Below, piece after piece: positions 25,108 to 37,501 of a stretch of 56,275 nt of DNA. This DNA is from Buchnera aphidicola (Periphyllus aceris) (GTDB lineage Bacteria > Pseudomonadota > Gammaproteobacteria > Enterobacterales > Enterobacteriaceae), in contig JAAMXG010000004.1 of NCBI GenBank assembly GCA_011754245.1, positions 1 to 56,275 on the forward strand. The letters run 5' to 3'. The position numbers and the translations under genes were made by a program. Numbering within the stretch: position 1 is the first letter of the stretch; every line of letters begins with the position of its first letter. A model generated the notes under the pieces. It made no database searches and was not told the origin of the DNA. It saw only the letters and a list, made by a program, of their open reading frames with translations.

Positions 25108-26046
25108 TTAATTTAAAATTTTTCCTATTTTAAATAACTTTTTATAAGCATTTATTATTTGAGAAACATCATTTTTTTTTTTTCCAGAAATTTGTAATTT
25201 TTTTATTTTAAGAATATTTTTTTTTGTAGATATTAAAATTCCATTTTTATCAGCTTTAAGAATTGTTCCAGGAATATTTTTTTTTGAAGATTTAACTATT
25301 TTTGCTTTCCAAATTTTAATCATAATTTTTTTAATATAAAAGAAAGATCCAGGCCATAAAATAAAAGCTCGGATTTTTTTTTCTATATTTTTAGCATTAG
25401 AATTCCAATTTATTAATCCATTTTTCTTTTTTATTTTATTAGTATATGTTGCTTTTTTTTCATTTTGTGGAATTTTAATTATTTTTTTAAGAAATATTTT
25501 TTTTAAACATTTAATTAACAATTTTTTTCCAAGTATGGATAATTTTTTTAATAGTGTTTTATATGTTTCATTTTTTTTTATAATTATTGATTTTTTACAT
25601 AAAATATCTCCTGAATCTATTTTTTCATTCATTTCTATAATTGTTATTCCTGTTTTTTTTATTCCTTTTAGTATTGTATATTGTATTGGAGACGGTCCTC
25701 GTAATTTTGGTAGCAAAGAAGTATGTATATTTATACAACCAAATGGAAATAAATTAATTATTTTTTTTGGTATAATTAATCCGTATGAAACCACTATCAT
25801 TATATGTGGTTTAATATTTTTTATATATTGATAAATTTTTTTAGAATTTAAGGATTTTGGTTGCATAAATTTTATTTTATTTTTTATTGCTATTTTTTTT
25901 ACTTCAGAGAATATTTTTTTATTTTTTATTTTATTATCTAATTTTGTAATTATACTTACAATATTAAATTTTTTTACAATTAGTTTATTTAAATGTACTG
26001 CTGACAAATTATTTGTTCCAGCAAATATTATTTTTTTTTTTTTCAT
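25108..26046 (-). CDS. fmt: Methionyl-tRNA formyltransferase
   Basis: IIFAGTNNLSAVHL, INIHTSLLPKLRGPSPIQYTILKG. Confidence 0.96.
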   Translation of the reverse strand: MKKKKIIFAGTNNLSAVHLNKLIVKKFNIVSIITKLDNKIKNKKIFSEVKKIAIKNKIKFMQPKSLNSKKIYQYIKNIKPHIMIVVSYGLIIPKKIINLFPFGCINIHTSLLPKLRGPSPIQYTILKGIKKTGITIIEMNEKIDSGDILCKKSIIIKKNETYKTLLKKLSILGKKLLIKCLKKIFLKKIIKIPQNEKKATYTNKIKKKNGLINWNSNAKNIEKKIRAFILWPGSFFYIKKIMIKIWKAKIVKSSKKNIPGTILKADKNGILISTKKNILKIKKLQISGKKKNDVSQIINAYKKLFKIGKILN

Positions 26047-26537
26047 ATTTTTTTTTTAAAACTTTTATAAATTCTATTTTTTTTTAAAGATGATAGATAA
26101 TCTATAAACAATATTCCTTTTAAATGATCTATTTCGTGTTGTAGACAAACAGATAAAATTGATTCTGCTCGTATAAGAATTTTTTTTCCAGAAATGTTAA
26201 AAGCTTTTACAGTAATGAATTGAGATCTAGAATGGGTGATATATTCATATTTCGGAATAGATAAGCATCCTTCTTTTATATTAATTTTTCCATTTTTTTT
26301 TATAATTTTAGGATTTATCAAAACTATTGGATTTTTTAAAGGGTATATTTTATCTATAACTATAATTTGACGATTAATGTTTACTTGTATTGCAGCTAAT
26401 CCAATTCCTTTTTTTTTATACATCGTTTCGAACATATCATTAACTATATTTTTTATTTTTTTATTAAAATTTCTTACTGGTTTTGCTATGTTTCTAAGTT
26501 TTTTGTTTGGATATTTAAGTATTTTTAAAATAGACAT
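26043..26537 (-). CDS. def: Peptide deformylase
   Basis: GIGLAAIQV, EGCLSIP, QHEIDHLKG metal-binding motifs. Confidence 0.97.
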   Translation of the reverse strand: MSILKILKYPNKKLRNIAKPVRNFNKKIKNIVNDMFETMYKKKGIGLAAIQVNINRQIIVIDKIYPLKNPIVLINPKIIKKNGKINIKEGCLSIPKYEYITHSRSQFITVKAFNISGKKILIRAESILSVCLQHEIDHLKGILFIDYLSSLKKNRIYKSFKKKI

Positions 26538-26659
26538 ATTATTTTTTATGTGAAATTTTTAATTTTAAATAGAATTTAAAATTTTATTTTATATGAAAAT
26601 ATATTTTATATATAACATTTGAGAGAATGGTTTAATATAAATTTTAGGATTTTTTTACA

Positions 26660-27220
26660 ATGAATATAACTTTTATAAAATCTTTAAAATATTGTATAAA
26701 AAAGTTAAATGAAAATAAAGTAATCGCTTATCCTACTGAATCAGTTTTTGGATTAGGTTGTAATCCAGATAGTAAAAATGCAGTAAAAAAATTATTATCT
26801 TTAAAAAATAGAAATATTAATAAAGGTTTTATATTAATATCTAGTAATTATAATCAATTAGTTCCATATATTTCTGAGAAAAAAATTTTAAATAAAAAAA
26901 AAATTTTGTTAGAAAATAAATTTTTTTTAACGTATTTAGTTCCAGCTGTTCAAGGAATTCCTGTTTGGTTAACAGGAGATTCTAAATTTATAGCAGTTAG
27001 AATTACAAAAAATAAATTTATAAAAAATTTATGTTTTATTTATGGAAAACCAATTATTTCAACAAGCGCAAATATTTCTGGATATAAACCGTGTTTAAAT
27101 AATTATGAGATTGAAAATATTTTTGGAAAAAATTTTCCGATATTAAAAGGTTTTTTAGGAGATGGTAAAAGACCATCTAAAATTGTTAATTTAATAACAG
27201 GAGAAATAGTACGTGATTAA
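26660..27220 (+). CDS. tsaC: Threonylcarbamoyl-AMP synthase (YrdC/TsaC)
   Basis: VIAYPTESVFGLGCNPDS, PIISTSANISG. Confidence 0.94.
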   Translation: MNITFIKSLKYCIKKLNENKVIAYPTESVFGLGCNPDSKNAVKKLLSLKNRNINKGFILISSNYNQLVPYISEKKILNKKKILLENKFFLTYLVPAVQGIPVWLTGDSKFIAVRITKNKFIKNLCFIYGKPIISTSANISGYKPCLNNYEIENIFGKNFPILKGFLGDGKRPSKIVNLITGEIVRD

Positions 27221-28055
27221 TTTATATGAAAAAAAAACTTATGCTGTTTTTGGAAATCCTATAAGTCACAGTAAATCTCCAGAGATACATAATTTTTTTT
27301 ATAAATTATATAACTTAAATCAAAAATATATTAAAATTTATCTTTCAAAAAAAAATTTTTTAAGAAATATTTCTTTTTTTTTTAAAAAAGGAGGAAAAGG
27401 AGCTAATATTACTTTACCTTTTAAAGAAAAAGTATTTCCTTTATGTAATAAAATTACTAATCGTGCAAAAATTGCAGGATCTATCAATACTTTAAAACTT
27501 TTGAAAAATGGAACTATATTAGGAGATAATACTGATGGAATAGGTTTTTTATCTGATTTATTGTTAAAAAAAATTGTAAAGAAAAATTTTAATATATTAA
27601 TTATTGGAGCTGGTGGAGCTTCTAGAGGTATTATATATCCTTTATTAAAGTTTGGATGTAATATTTTTATTACAAACAGAACTTTTCATAAAGCGAAAAT
27701 TTTATCAAAAGAGTTTAAAAAGTTTGGAAATATAGAATCTATTACTTTTAAAAATCTAAATAAAAAGAAATTTCATATAATTGTAAACGCTACTTCAGCA
27801 GAAATTTCTAATAAGATTCCTTTAATACCAGAAAATATTATTAGAAAAGAAACTATATGTTATGATATGTATTATAAAGAAAGAAATACTAATTTTATGA
27901 ATTTTTGTATAAATTTTGGTTCTAATAATGTTTTTAATGGAATAGGAATGCTTGTTAATCAAGCTGCTCATTCTTTTTTTTTATGGAATAATATTTTTCC
28001 TGATGTTAAAAAAACGATAAAATTTTTAACAAAAAAAAAAAAAAAAAAAAAATAA
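27213..28055 (+). CDS. aroE: Shikimate dehydrogenase; C-terminus is an A22-encoded lysine tail
   Basis: YAVFGNPISHSKSPEIHN, GANITLPFKE, IIGAGGASRGI. Confidence 0.96.
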   Translation: MINLYEKKTYAVFGNPISHSKSPEIHNFFYKLYNLNQKYIKIYLSKKNFLRNISFFFKKGGKGANITLPFKEKVFPLCNKITNRAKIAGSINTLKLLKNGTILGDNTDGIGFLSDLLLKKIVKKNFNILIIGAGGASRGIIYPLLKFGCNIFITNRTFHKAKILSKEFKKFGNIESITFKNLNKKKFHIIVNATSAEISNKIPLIPENIIRKETICYDMYYKERNTNFMNFCINFGSNNVFNGIGMLVNQAAHSFFLWNNIFPDVKKTIKFLTKKKKKKK

Positions 28056-28113
28056 TAAATCTTTAAAATGTTAAAATATTTAATATTTTTTTTCAAAATA
28101 TTTTAAAAAAAAC

Positions 28114-28141
28114 TTGACTCTAATTTTTGAATCTGTACAAT
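28114..28141 (+). promoter_or_regulatory. Sigma-70 promoter for tRNA-Glu-23S-5S
   Basis: TTGACT-16 nt-TACAAT. Confidence 0.7.
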
Positions 28142-28241
28142 AGTTACATTAGTATTAAATATTTTATAAATATTAATAAATTAAAATTTTTAATAAAATT
28201 TAATTTTTTGTTATTTTTTTTATTTTTTAAAAAAATAAAAT

Positions 28242-28314
28242 GTCCCCTTCGTCTAGCGGTCTAGGACACTGCCCTTTCACGGCGGCAACAGGGGTTCAAT
28301 TCCCCTAGGGGACA
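28242..28314 (+). tRNA. tRNA-Glu(TTC)
   Basis: GTCCCCTTCGTCTAGCGGTCTAGGACACTGCCCTTTCACGGCGGCAACAGGGGTTCAATTCCCCTAGGGGACA; CCA not encoded. Confidence 0.97.
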
Positions 28315-28413
28315 AAATTTTTTTAAAAAAAAATATTTATTATTTTTATATATTGTGATACAATTATCATTCTTAATAAAGTTATTTTTTTAAAATAAGA
28401 AATTTTTTTAAAA

Positions 28414-28425
28414 GCTCTTTAAAAA
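28414..28425 (+). promoter_or_regulatory. boxA-like rRNA antitermination element
   Basis: GCTCTTTAAAAA versus E. coli rrn boxA TGCTCTTTAACA, in the 23S leader. Confidence 0.6.
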
Positions 28426-28484
28426 TTCGGAAATAAGCATAATTTAAATAATTATAAAACTAAAGAAACACCTGTGGGTTGTAA

Positions 28485-31410
<2,926 letters not shown>

Positions 31411-31550
31411 ACAACACCAGAGGTGTTTTTTAATAATTTTTATTTAAATTAAAAAATTTTAAAAAAAATGCTTTTTTCCGAAAATAAAATAGATGTGTAT
31501 TTTAATATATAAAATTATATATTAAAATATATAACATAAAAAATTTTTAA

Positions 31551-31671
31551 TAGCCTGGTTAAAATAGTGTAATGGTACCACCTGAATCCATATCGAACTC
31601 AGAAGTGAAACATTATAACGCCAATGGTAGTACAGGGTTTCCCTGTGTGAGAGTAGGTAATTTCCAGGCTT
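31551..31671 (+). rRNA. rrf: 5S ribosomal RNA
   Basis: AGCCTGGTTAAAATAGTG...CGAACTCAGAAGTGAAAC...GAGAGTAGGTAATTTCCAGGCTT. Confidence 0.97.
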
Positions 31672-31891
31672 ATTTTAAAATTAAAAATTAAAATTTTTTA
31701 AACAAAATAAAATTGTATTTTAAATAAATTATTAGAAATATAATTTTATTTTATTTATACTCAAATTAATAATTTAATAGTGATTTTTTAATCAAATAAT
31801 ATATTAAAAATTTATTATTTATAGAACATTTAAAAAAATTAATTTTTTAAATATTAGAATTATTTATATTTTCATGTAAAGGTAATAAAAG

Positions 31892-32101
31892 ATGTCTAAG
31901 ATAAAAGGTAATGTTAAATGGTTTAATGAATCAAAAGGTTTTGGATTTATTACTCCTGAAGATGGTAGTAAAGATGTTTTTGTTCATTTTTCAGCTATTC
32001 AAAGTGATGGATTTAAAACTTTAGCAGAAGGGCAGAGTGTAGAGTTTGAAATTGTTGAAGGCGAAAAAGGTCCATCTGCAGCTAACGTTACCAGTCTTTA
32101 A
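31892..32101 (+). CDS. cspE: Cold-shock protein CspE/CspC family
   Basis: [37 protein letters not shown], nearly identical to E. coli CspE. Confidence 0.95.
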   Translation: MSKIKGNVKWFNESKGFGFITPEDGSKDVFVHFSAIQSDGFKTLAEGQSVEFEIVEGEKGPSAANVTSL

Positions 32102-32142
32102 TTTTATTAATAATCTTATTATTTTTTTAAGATTTTAAAAAA

Positions 32143-32176
32143 CTGTTCAGTACTTTATAAAATGTGTACTGGACAG
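32143..32176 (+). terminator. Hairpin after cspE
   Basis: CTGTTCAGTAC ... GTACTGGACAG, 11-bp stem. Confidence 0.6.
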
Positions 32177-32190
32177 ATAAAATTAATTTT

Positions 32191-32454
32191 TTATAAAATA
32201 ATTTTTACAAAATTTAATTTACCAATATTTTTATAAACAAATTTAATTGAATTAAAATTATTACAAAAAATTTCAATAGAAATAGATAAATATTTTTTTT
32301 TTTTACTAAAAATTTTATTTTTTTTTTCTATTTTTATATTTTTTTTTTTTAAAATATTAAAAATTTTTTTTTCTACATTTTTTTTATTCAAACATATTAT
32401 TTTAAAAGTAAATTTACTTGGGAAATTTAAAAGATTTTTAAGTTTTTTATACAT
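32191..32454 (-). CDS. ybeD: YbeD / DUF493 family protein
   Basis: LLNFPSKFTFKII...KYLSISIEI...VYKNIGKLNFVKIIL aligns with E. coli YbeD along its length. Confidence 0.8.
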   Translation of the reverse strand: MYKKLKNLLNFPSKFTFKIICLNKKNVEKKIFNILKKKNIKIEKKNKIFSKKKKYLSISIEIFCNNFNSIKFVYKNIGKLNFVKIIL

Positions 32455-32512
32455 TTATTTATACTTCTTTTGTTTTATTATATTAAATGAATTTTTTGAT
32501 AGAGAAACATGA

Positions 32513-33865
32513 ATGTTAAAAATATTTAATACTTTAACTCGAAAAAAAGAAATATTCAAATCTATTAAAAAAAAAAAAGTTTATATGTATGTTTGTGGAG
32601 TTACAGTGTATGATTTTTGTCATATCGGTCATGCAAGAACTTTTATATTTTTTGATGTTGTATATCGTTATTTTAAAAATCTTGGATATTCTGTTAAATA
32701 TATAAGAAACATTACAGATATTGATGATAAAATAATAGAAAAAGCAAAATTAAAAAAATTAAGTATTAGAAGTTTTACAAAAAAAATTATTAATTTTATG
32801 AAGATAGATTTTAGTTCATTAAATATAATTTCTCCTACTTTCGAACCTCTTGCTACAAATCATATTTCTGAAATAATTAAAATTATTAGTAATTTATTAA
32901 AAAAAAAATTTGCTTATATAGATTCTAATGGAGATGTTATTTTTTCTATTAAAGAGTACAAAAATTATGGTAATTTATATAATAAAAATAAAAAACATTT
33001 GTTAAAGAAAAATAATTTTAATAAAAAAAATAACTTTGTTTTATGGAAAAAAAGCACTTCAAAAGAATTTTTTTGGAATTCACCATGGGGAAATGGAAGG
33101 CCTGGATGGCATATAGAATGTTCTGCTATCAATTATAGATATTTTAATAAAAATTTAGATATTCATGGAGGAGGAAACGATTTAATTTTTCCTCATCATG
33201 AAAATGAACGTGCTCAATCAGAATGTTTTAATAATTCAAAATTTGTAAATTATTGGATGCATACAGGGATGATTGTTTTAAATAAAAAAAAAATGTCAAA
33301 ATCCATTGGAAATACATTTTTAATAAAAGATTTATTGGTGAATTATAATTCTGATTCAATACGTTATTATTTCCTTTCAACAATTTATCGACATCCAATT
33401 TATTACAATGTATTAAATTTAAAAAAATCCGAAAGAATTATAAAAAAATTTTATTTTTGTTTAAATTTATTTAATATTAATAAAAAAGAAAAATTTTTAA
33501 AAGTTTCTTCTTATGAAGAATTATTTTATAATGCAATGAATGATAATTTTAATACTCCTTTAGCTTTAAATATTTTGTTTAAATTATCAAAAAAAATTAT
33601 TTTTTTTTATAAAAATAAGAATTTTGAAAGTTCTAAAATTTTATCTAAAATTTTATTTAATTTAGGACAAATTTTAGGTTTTTTTAATGAAATTTCTAAA
33701 GAAAATTTATTGAAAAAAAATAATTTAACTAAATTAGATAAAAAAATTAAAAAATTAATAAATAAAAGAAAAAAAGCTAGAAAATTAAAACTTTGGAAAA
33801 AATCTGATTTTTTAAGAAAAAAATTGTTAAAACTTGGAGTATTTGTACAAGACAAAAAAATATAA
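32513..33865 (+). CDS. cysS: Cysteinyl-tRNA synthetase
   Basis: MYVCGVTVYDFCHIGHART, WHIECSAI, GGGNDLIFPHHENE, KKMSKSIGN. Confidence 0.98.
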   Translation: MLKIFNTLTRKKEIFKSIKKKKVYMYVCGVTVYDFCHIGHARTFIFFDVVYRYFKNLGYSVKYIRNITDIDDKIIEKAKLKKLSIRSFTKKIINFMKIDFSSLNIISPTFEPLATNHISEIIKIISNLLKKKFAYIDSNGDVIFSIKEYKNYGNLYNKNKKHLLKKNNFNKKNNFVLWKKSTSKEFFWNSPWGNGRPGWHIECSAINYRYFNKNLDIHGGGNDLIFPHHENERAQSECFNNSKFVNYWMHTGMIVLNKKKMSKSIGNTFLIKDLLVNYNSDSIRYYFLSTIYRHPIYYNVLNLKKSERIIKKFYFCLNLFNINKKEKFLKVSSYEELFYNAMNDNFNTPLALNILFKLSKKIIFFYKNKNFESSKILSKILFNLGQILGFFNEISKENLLKKNNLTKLDKKIKKLINKRKKARKLKLWKKSDFLRKKLLKLGVFVQDKKI

Positions 33866-33878
33866 TTTTTTTTAAGTA

Positions 33879-34733
33879 TTAATCGTAATATTTTTTGCAA
33901 GCATATAAAGTATTTTGTAATAAGCTCGTTACTGTCATAGGTCCAACTCCTCCAGGAACTGGAGTAATATATGAAGCTTTTGTATAATTTGAACTAAAAT
34001 CAACATCTCCAACTATTGTTCCATTTTTTAATCTATTAATTCCAACATCTATAATTATTGCTCCTTTTTTAATCCATTTTCCATTTAAAAAATTTGGTTG
34101 ACCTATAGCAATAATAATTAAATCTGCATTTTTTATATGTTTATATAAATTTTTTGTAAATTTGTTTGCTACTGTTGTTGTACAATTTTTCAATAATAAT
34201 TCTAGCATCATTGGTTTTCCTACAATATTTGAATCTCCTATAATAAGAGCATTTAGTCCTTTTATTTTAATTTTTATTTTTTTTAATAATTGTATAATTC
34301 CAAATGGAGTACATGATCTTAGATTTGGATGTTTCTGAAATAATAATCCTACATTAAATGGATGAAATCCGTCTACATCTTTCTTGTAAGAAATTTTTTT
34401 TAATATTTTATGTGTGTTTATTTTTTTTGGTAAAGGTAATTGAACTAAAATTCCGTGTATATATTTATTTTTATTGAGTTTTTCTAAAAGATTAATAATT
34501 TTTTTTTCATGAGTTTTTTTTGAAAATTTAAAAACTTTTGAAAAAAATCCTACATTATTACATGCAATTTTTTTGTTTTTGATATAAATTTTTGACGACT
34601 GATTATTTCCTACGAGAATTACAGCTAATCCAGGTATTAATAATTTTTTTTTTCTTCTTTGTTCTACTTCTTTTTTAATTTTTTTTTGGATTTTTTTAGC
34701 AATTTTGAGCCCGTTAATTATTTTTGCATTCAT
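33879..34733 (-). CDS. folD: Methylenetetrahydrofolate dehydrogenase/cyclohydrolase
   Basis: [42 protein letters not shown]. Confidence 0.97.
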   Translation of the reverse strand: MNAKIINGLKIAKKIQKKIKKEVEQRRKKKLLIPGLAVILVGNNQSSKIYIKNKKIACNNVGFFSKVFKFSKKTHEKKIINLLEKLNKNKYIHGILVQLPLPKKINTHKILKKISYKKDVDGFHPFNVGLLFQKHPNLRSCTPFGIIQLLKKIKIKIKGLNALIIGDSNIVGKPMMLELLLKNCTTTVANKFTKNLYKHIKNADLIIIAIGQPNFLNGKWIKKGAIIIDVGINRLKNGTIVGDVDFSSNYTKASYITPVPGGVGPMTVTSLLQNTLYACKKYYD

Positions 34734-34867
34734 TTTTTTTTTCTTATTTTTTTTTTAAATAATTTTTGTAATTTATTTAATATGTTTATTTAGACTAGTA
34801 TTTTTAAAAGAAATAATTTATAATGTTTTAAAAACAAATAGTTTTATTTTTTTAAAAAATTTTTAGA

Positions 34868-34941
<74 letters not shown>

Positions 34942-34978
34942 TATTTTTTTATAAAAAAATATAAATAAATAAAATACT

Positions 34979-35620
34979 TTAATTAAAAATTTTTTTTATA
35001 GAATTTTTTACATTTTTAAATTTTTGATTTCCATTTATTTGAAAATATTTTATATTTTCTTTTTTTTTATAAAATAAAAATATTTGTTTTTGAAATAAAT
35101 CATATTCATTTAATCTTTTTTTAACAATTTTTTTTGTGTCATCAATTCTAGTTGTTAAATTTTCTCCTGTAATGTCATCTATATTTTTTATTAAAGGAGG
35201 ATTATATATTTTATGATATGTTCTCCCAGATGGTATATGAATTTTTCTTCCTAATGCTCTTTTAAATATATTTTTTCTTGACACTAATATTTCTATTATA
35301 TAATCAATATTAATATTTTTTTTGTACATTATTTTGGCTTGATTTAATGTACGAGGAAATCCATCTAATATATATCCAATTGAGCAATCTCTTTTTTTTA
35401 ATCTTTTTTCAAGTAAATTTATAATTATTGAATCTGATACTAATTTTCCAGATTTAATTTTATTTTTTATTTTTTTTTTAAAATCTCCATTTTTTTTTTT
35501 TTTTATTTCTTTTTGTAGTAAATTACTTATAGATATATTAGGTATTTTATATTTTTTTGAAATAAATTTTGCTTGAGTTCCTTTTCCAGAACATGGATAA
35601 CCAATTAAAATAATTTTCAT
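34979..35620 (-). CDS. adk: Adenylate kinase
   Basis: GYPCSGKGTQAKFISKKY, GYILDGFPRTLNQA. Confidence 0.96.
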   Translation of the reverse strand: MKIILIGYPCSGKGTQAKFISKKYKIPNISISNLLQKEIKKKKNGDFKKKIKNKIKSGKLVSDSIIINLLEKRLKKRDCSIGYILDGFPRTLNQAKIMYKKNINIDYIIEILVSRKNIFKRALGRKIHIPSGRTYHKIYNPPLIKNIDDITGENLTTRIDDTKKIVKKRLNEYDLFQKQIFLFYKKKENIKYFQINGNQKFKNVKNSIKKIFN

Positions 35621-35728
35621 TTGTTTGTTTTTTTTTTTTTCCTTTTAAAAATATTTTTTGTATTATAATATTAATTAAATAATACTATATAAAAAATTAG
35701 TATAGTTTTTTATATTTTTTTTTAAATT

Positions 35729-36061
35729 TTATATAGAAAAATTTAAATCATTTGGAATCGGTATACCATTAGAAAATTTAGACATTCTTTTTTTGTGTTC
35801 ATCTAAAATTTTTCTTGATGCATCATTAAACGCTGCAACTATTAAATCTTCAATAATTTCTTTATCGTTATCTTTAAACAAAGATTTATCTATTTCAATT
35901 TTTTTGCAATGATGCGATCCATTTAAAGTTATTTTCACTAATCCAGCTCCAGATTCCCCTATTACTTTAATAGATTTGATTTTTTTTTTTATATTTTTCA
36001 TATTTTCTTGCATTTTTTGAGCTTGTTGGATTAAATTTCCAAAATTTCCTTTATTAAACAT
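35729..36061 (-). CDS. ybaB: Nucleoid-associated protein YbaB
   Basis: FGNLIQQAQKMQENMKNI; adjacent to dnaX as in E. coli. Confidence 0.92.
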   Translation of the reverse strand: MFNKGNFGNLIQQAQKMQENMKNIKKKIKSIKVIGESGAGLVKITLNGSHHCKKIEIDKSLFKDNDKEIIEDLIVAAFNDASRKILDEHKKRMSKFSNGIPIPNDLNFSI

Positions 36062-36135
36062 ATATTTTATCTCATTAAGTTAATTAGATTATTTTTTTAC
36101 ATTTAAATTTTTATTTTAACTAAAATTTTTTTTCA

Positions 36136-37221
36136 TTAAATTTCTAAAGTTTTTAATAAAGTTAGTTCCATTCCTAATTTTTTAGATGGAGAAAAAGAAA
36201 GATCTTTTCTTCCATTTAATATAATTGAATAACAATTTTTAATTGAAGAATAACTATTTTTTTTAGATATATTTTTTAAAATTTTTTTTTGGTTTATATT
36301 ATATATTTTAGATTTCCAATTTATTGAGTACATTTTTAAAATATGTAAATAATGTAATAATCTTAATAGTTCTATTAAAATAGTATCTGGTTCGACATCT
36401 AATGATAAAATTTTTTCTGTTGTAGAAAAAATTTTGATAACATTTTTTTTAAAAATATATTTTAATAATATGATAAAATTTTCATATTTTAGTATTCCTA
36501 ACATCTTTTTTACATTATATTTTTTTATTCTTCCATTTCCAATAGATATTGCTTGTTCTGTAATACTTAAAGCATCTCTCATACTTCCATCAGCTGCTTT
36601 TGAAATTAATTTCAAACTATCTTTTTCAAATAAAATATTTTCTTTTTTTAATATTTTTTTAATTTGGTATTCAATTTTTTTTTCTGAAATTATTTTTAAA
36701 TTTAATCTAATACATCTGGATATAATAGTTTTTGGAAGTTTTTCAATATTTGTAGTAGCTAAAATAAATTTTATATACTTTGGTGGCTCTTCTAATGTTT
36801 TAAGTAATGCATTAAAACTATATCTTGATAGCATATGTATTTCATCAATTAAATAAATTTTAAATCTTTCTTTCATAGGAAAATATTTTGAATTATTTAA
36901 AACTTCTTTAATATCTTCGATTTTAGTTTTTGAAGCTGCATCAATTTCGATTAGATCAGGACTGCAGTTTTTTTCTATTTCTTTACATGAATTACATATT
37001 TCACATGGAGTAGTTGTTATTTTTTTTTTACAATTTAAACATTTTGATAAAATTCTTGCAATTGTTGTTTTACCAATTCCTCTTGTACCGCATAATATCC
37101 ATGCTTGATGAATTCTATTTAATTTTAAACTATTCGAAAGAGCTTTTATAACGTATTTTTGACCAATTACTTCATTAAAATTTTTTGGTCTCCACTTTCT
37201 TGCAAAAACTTTATATGTCAT
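36136..37221 (-). CDS. dnaX: DNA polymerase III clamp-loader subunit, short gamma-like form (361 aa)
   Basis: ARKWRPKNFNEVIGQ, CGTRGIGKTTIARI, zinc-binding cysteines, ends at KKLGMELTLLKTL. Confidence 0.95.
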   Translation of the reverse strand: MTYKVFARKWRPKNFNEVIGQKYVIKALSNSLKLNRIHQAWILCGTRGIGKTTIARILSKCLNCKKKITTTPCEICNSCKEIEKNCSPDLIEIDAASKTKIEDIKEVLNNSKYFPMKERFKIYLIDEIHMLSRYSFNALLKTLEEPPKYIKFILATTNIEKLPKTIISRCIRLNLKIISEKKIEYQIKKILKKENILFEKDSLKLISKAADGSMRDALSITEQAISIGNGRIKKYNVKKMLGILKYENFIILLKYIFKKNVIKIFSTTEKILSLDVEPDTILIELLRLLHYLHILKMYSINWKSKIYNINQKKILKNISKKNSYSSIKNCYSIILNGRKDLSFSPSKKLGMELTLLKTLEI

Positions 37222-37364
37222 TTTTTTATTATATTTTGTTTATTTATTAATATGCTATCATAATTATAAATAATTTTCATTAATCATAAAATTTTAATAA
37301 AAATAAAAAAATTGTTTTTTGATTTAAAATAATGTATATTTATTTTAGAAAATATTATTTTTTT

Positions 37365-37480
37365 AAGTGTTTTATTAGTATCAGATATATGATGTTTAAT
37401 TTAAATAACTAGTCAGGTCTGGAAGGAAGCAGCTAACTTAAATTTAGGCATGCATATATTTTTTTATTAATAGAACACTT
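37365..37480 (+). ncRNA. ffs: Signal recognition particle 4.5S RNA
   Basis: Conserved apical loop GTCAGGTCTGGAAGGAAGCAGC; terminal stem AAGTGTT/AACACTT. Confidence 0.93.
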
Positions 37481-37501
37481 AAAAAAAAAATTTTAAACAT
37501 T

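Noticed and set aside
25535-25831. 98-aa plus-strand ORF opposite fmt
   Set aside because: Phe/Ile-rich antisense of an AT-rich Lys-rich gene; such shadows occur across the window (also 36434, 41334, 43659, 44687, 45818, 45928, 33607)
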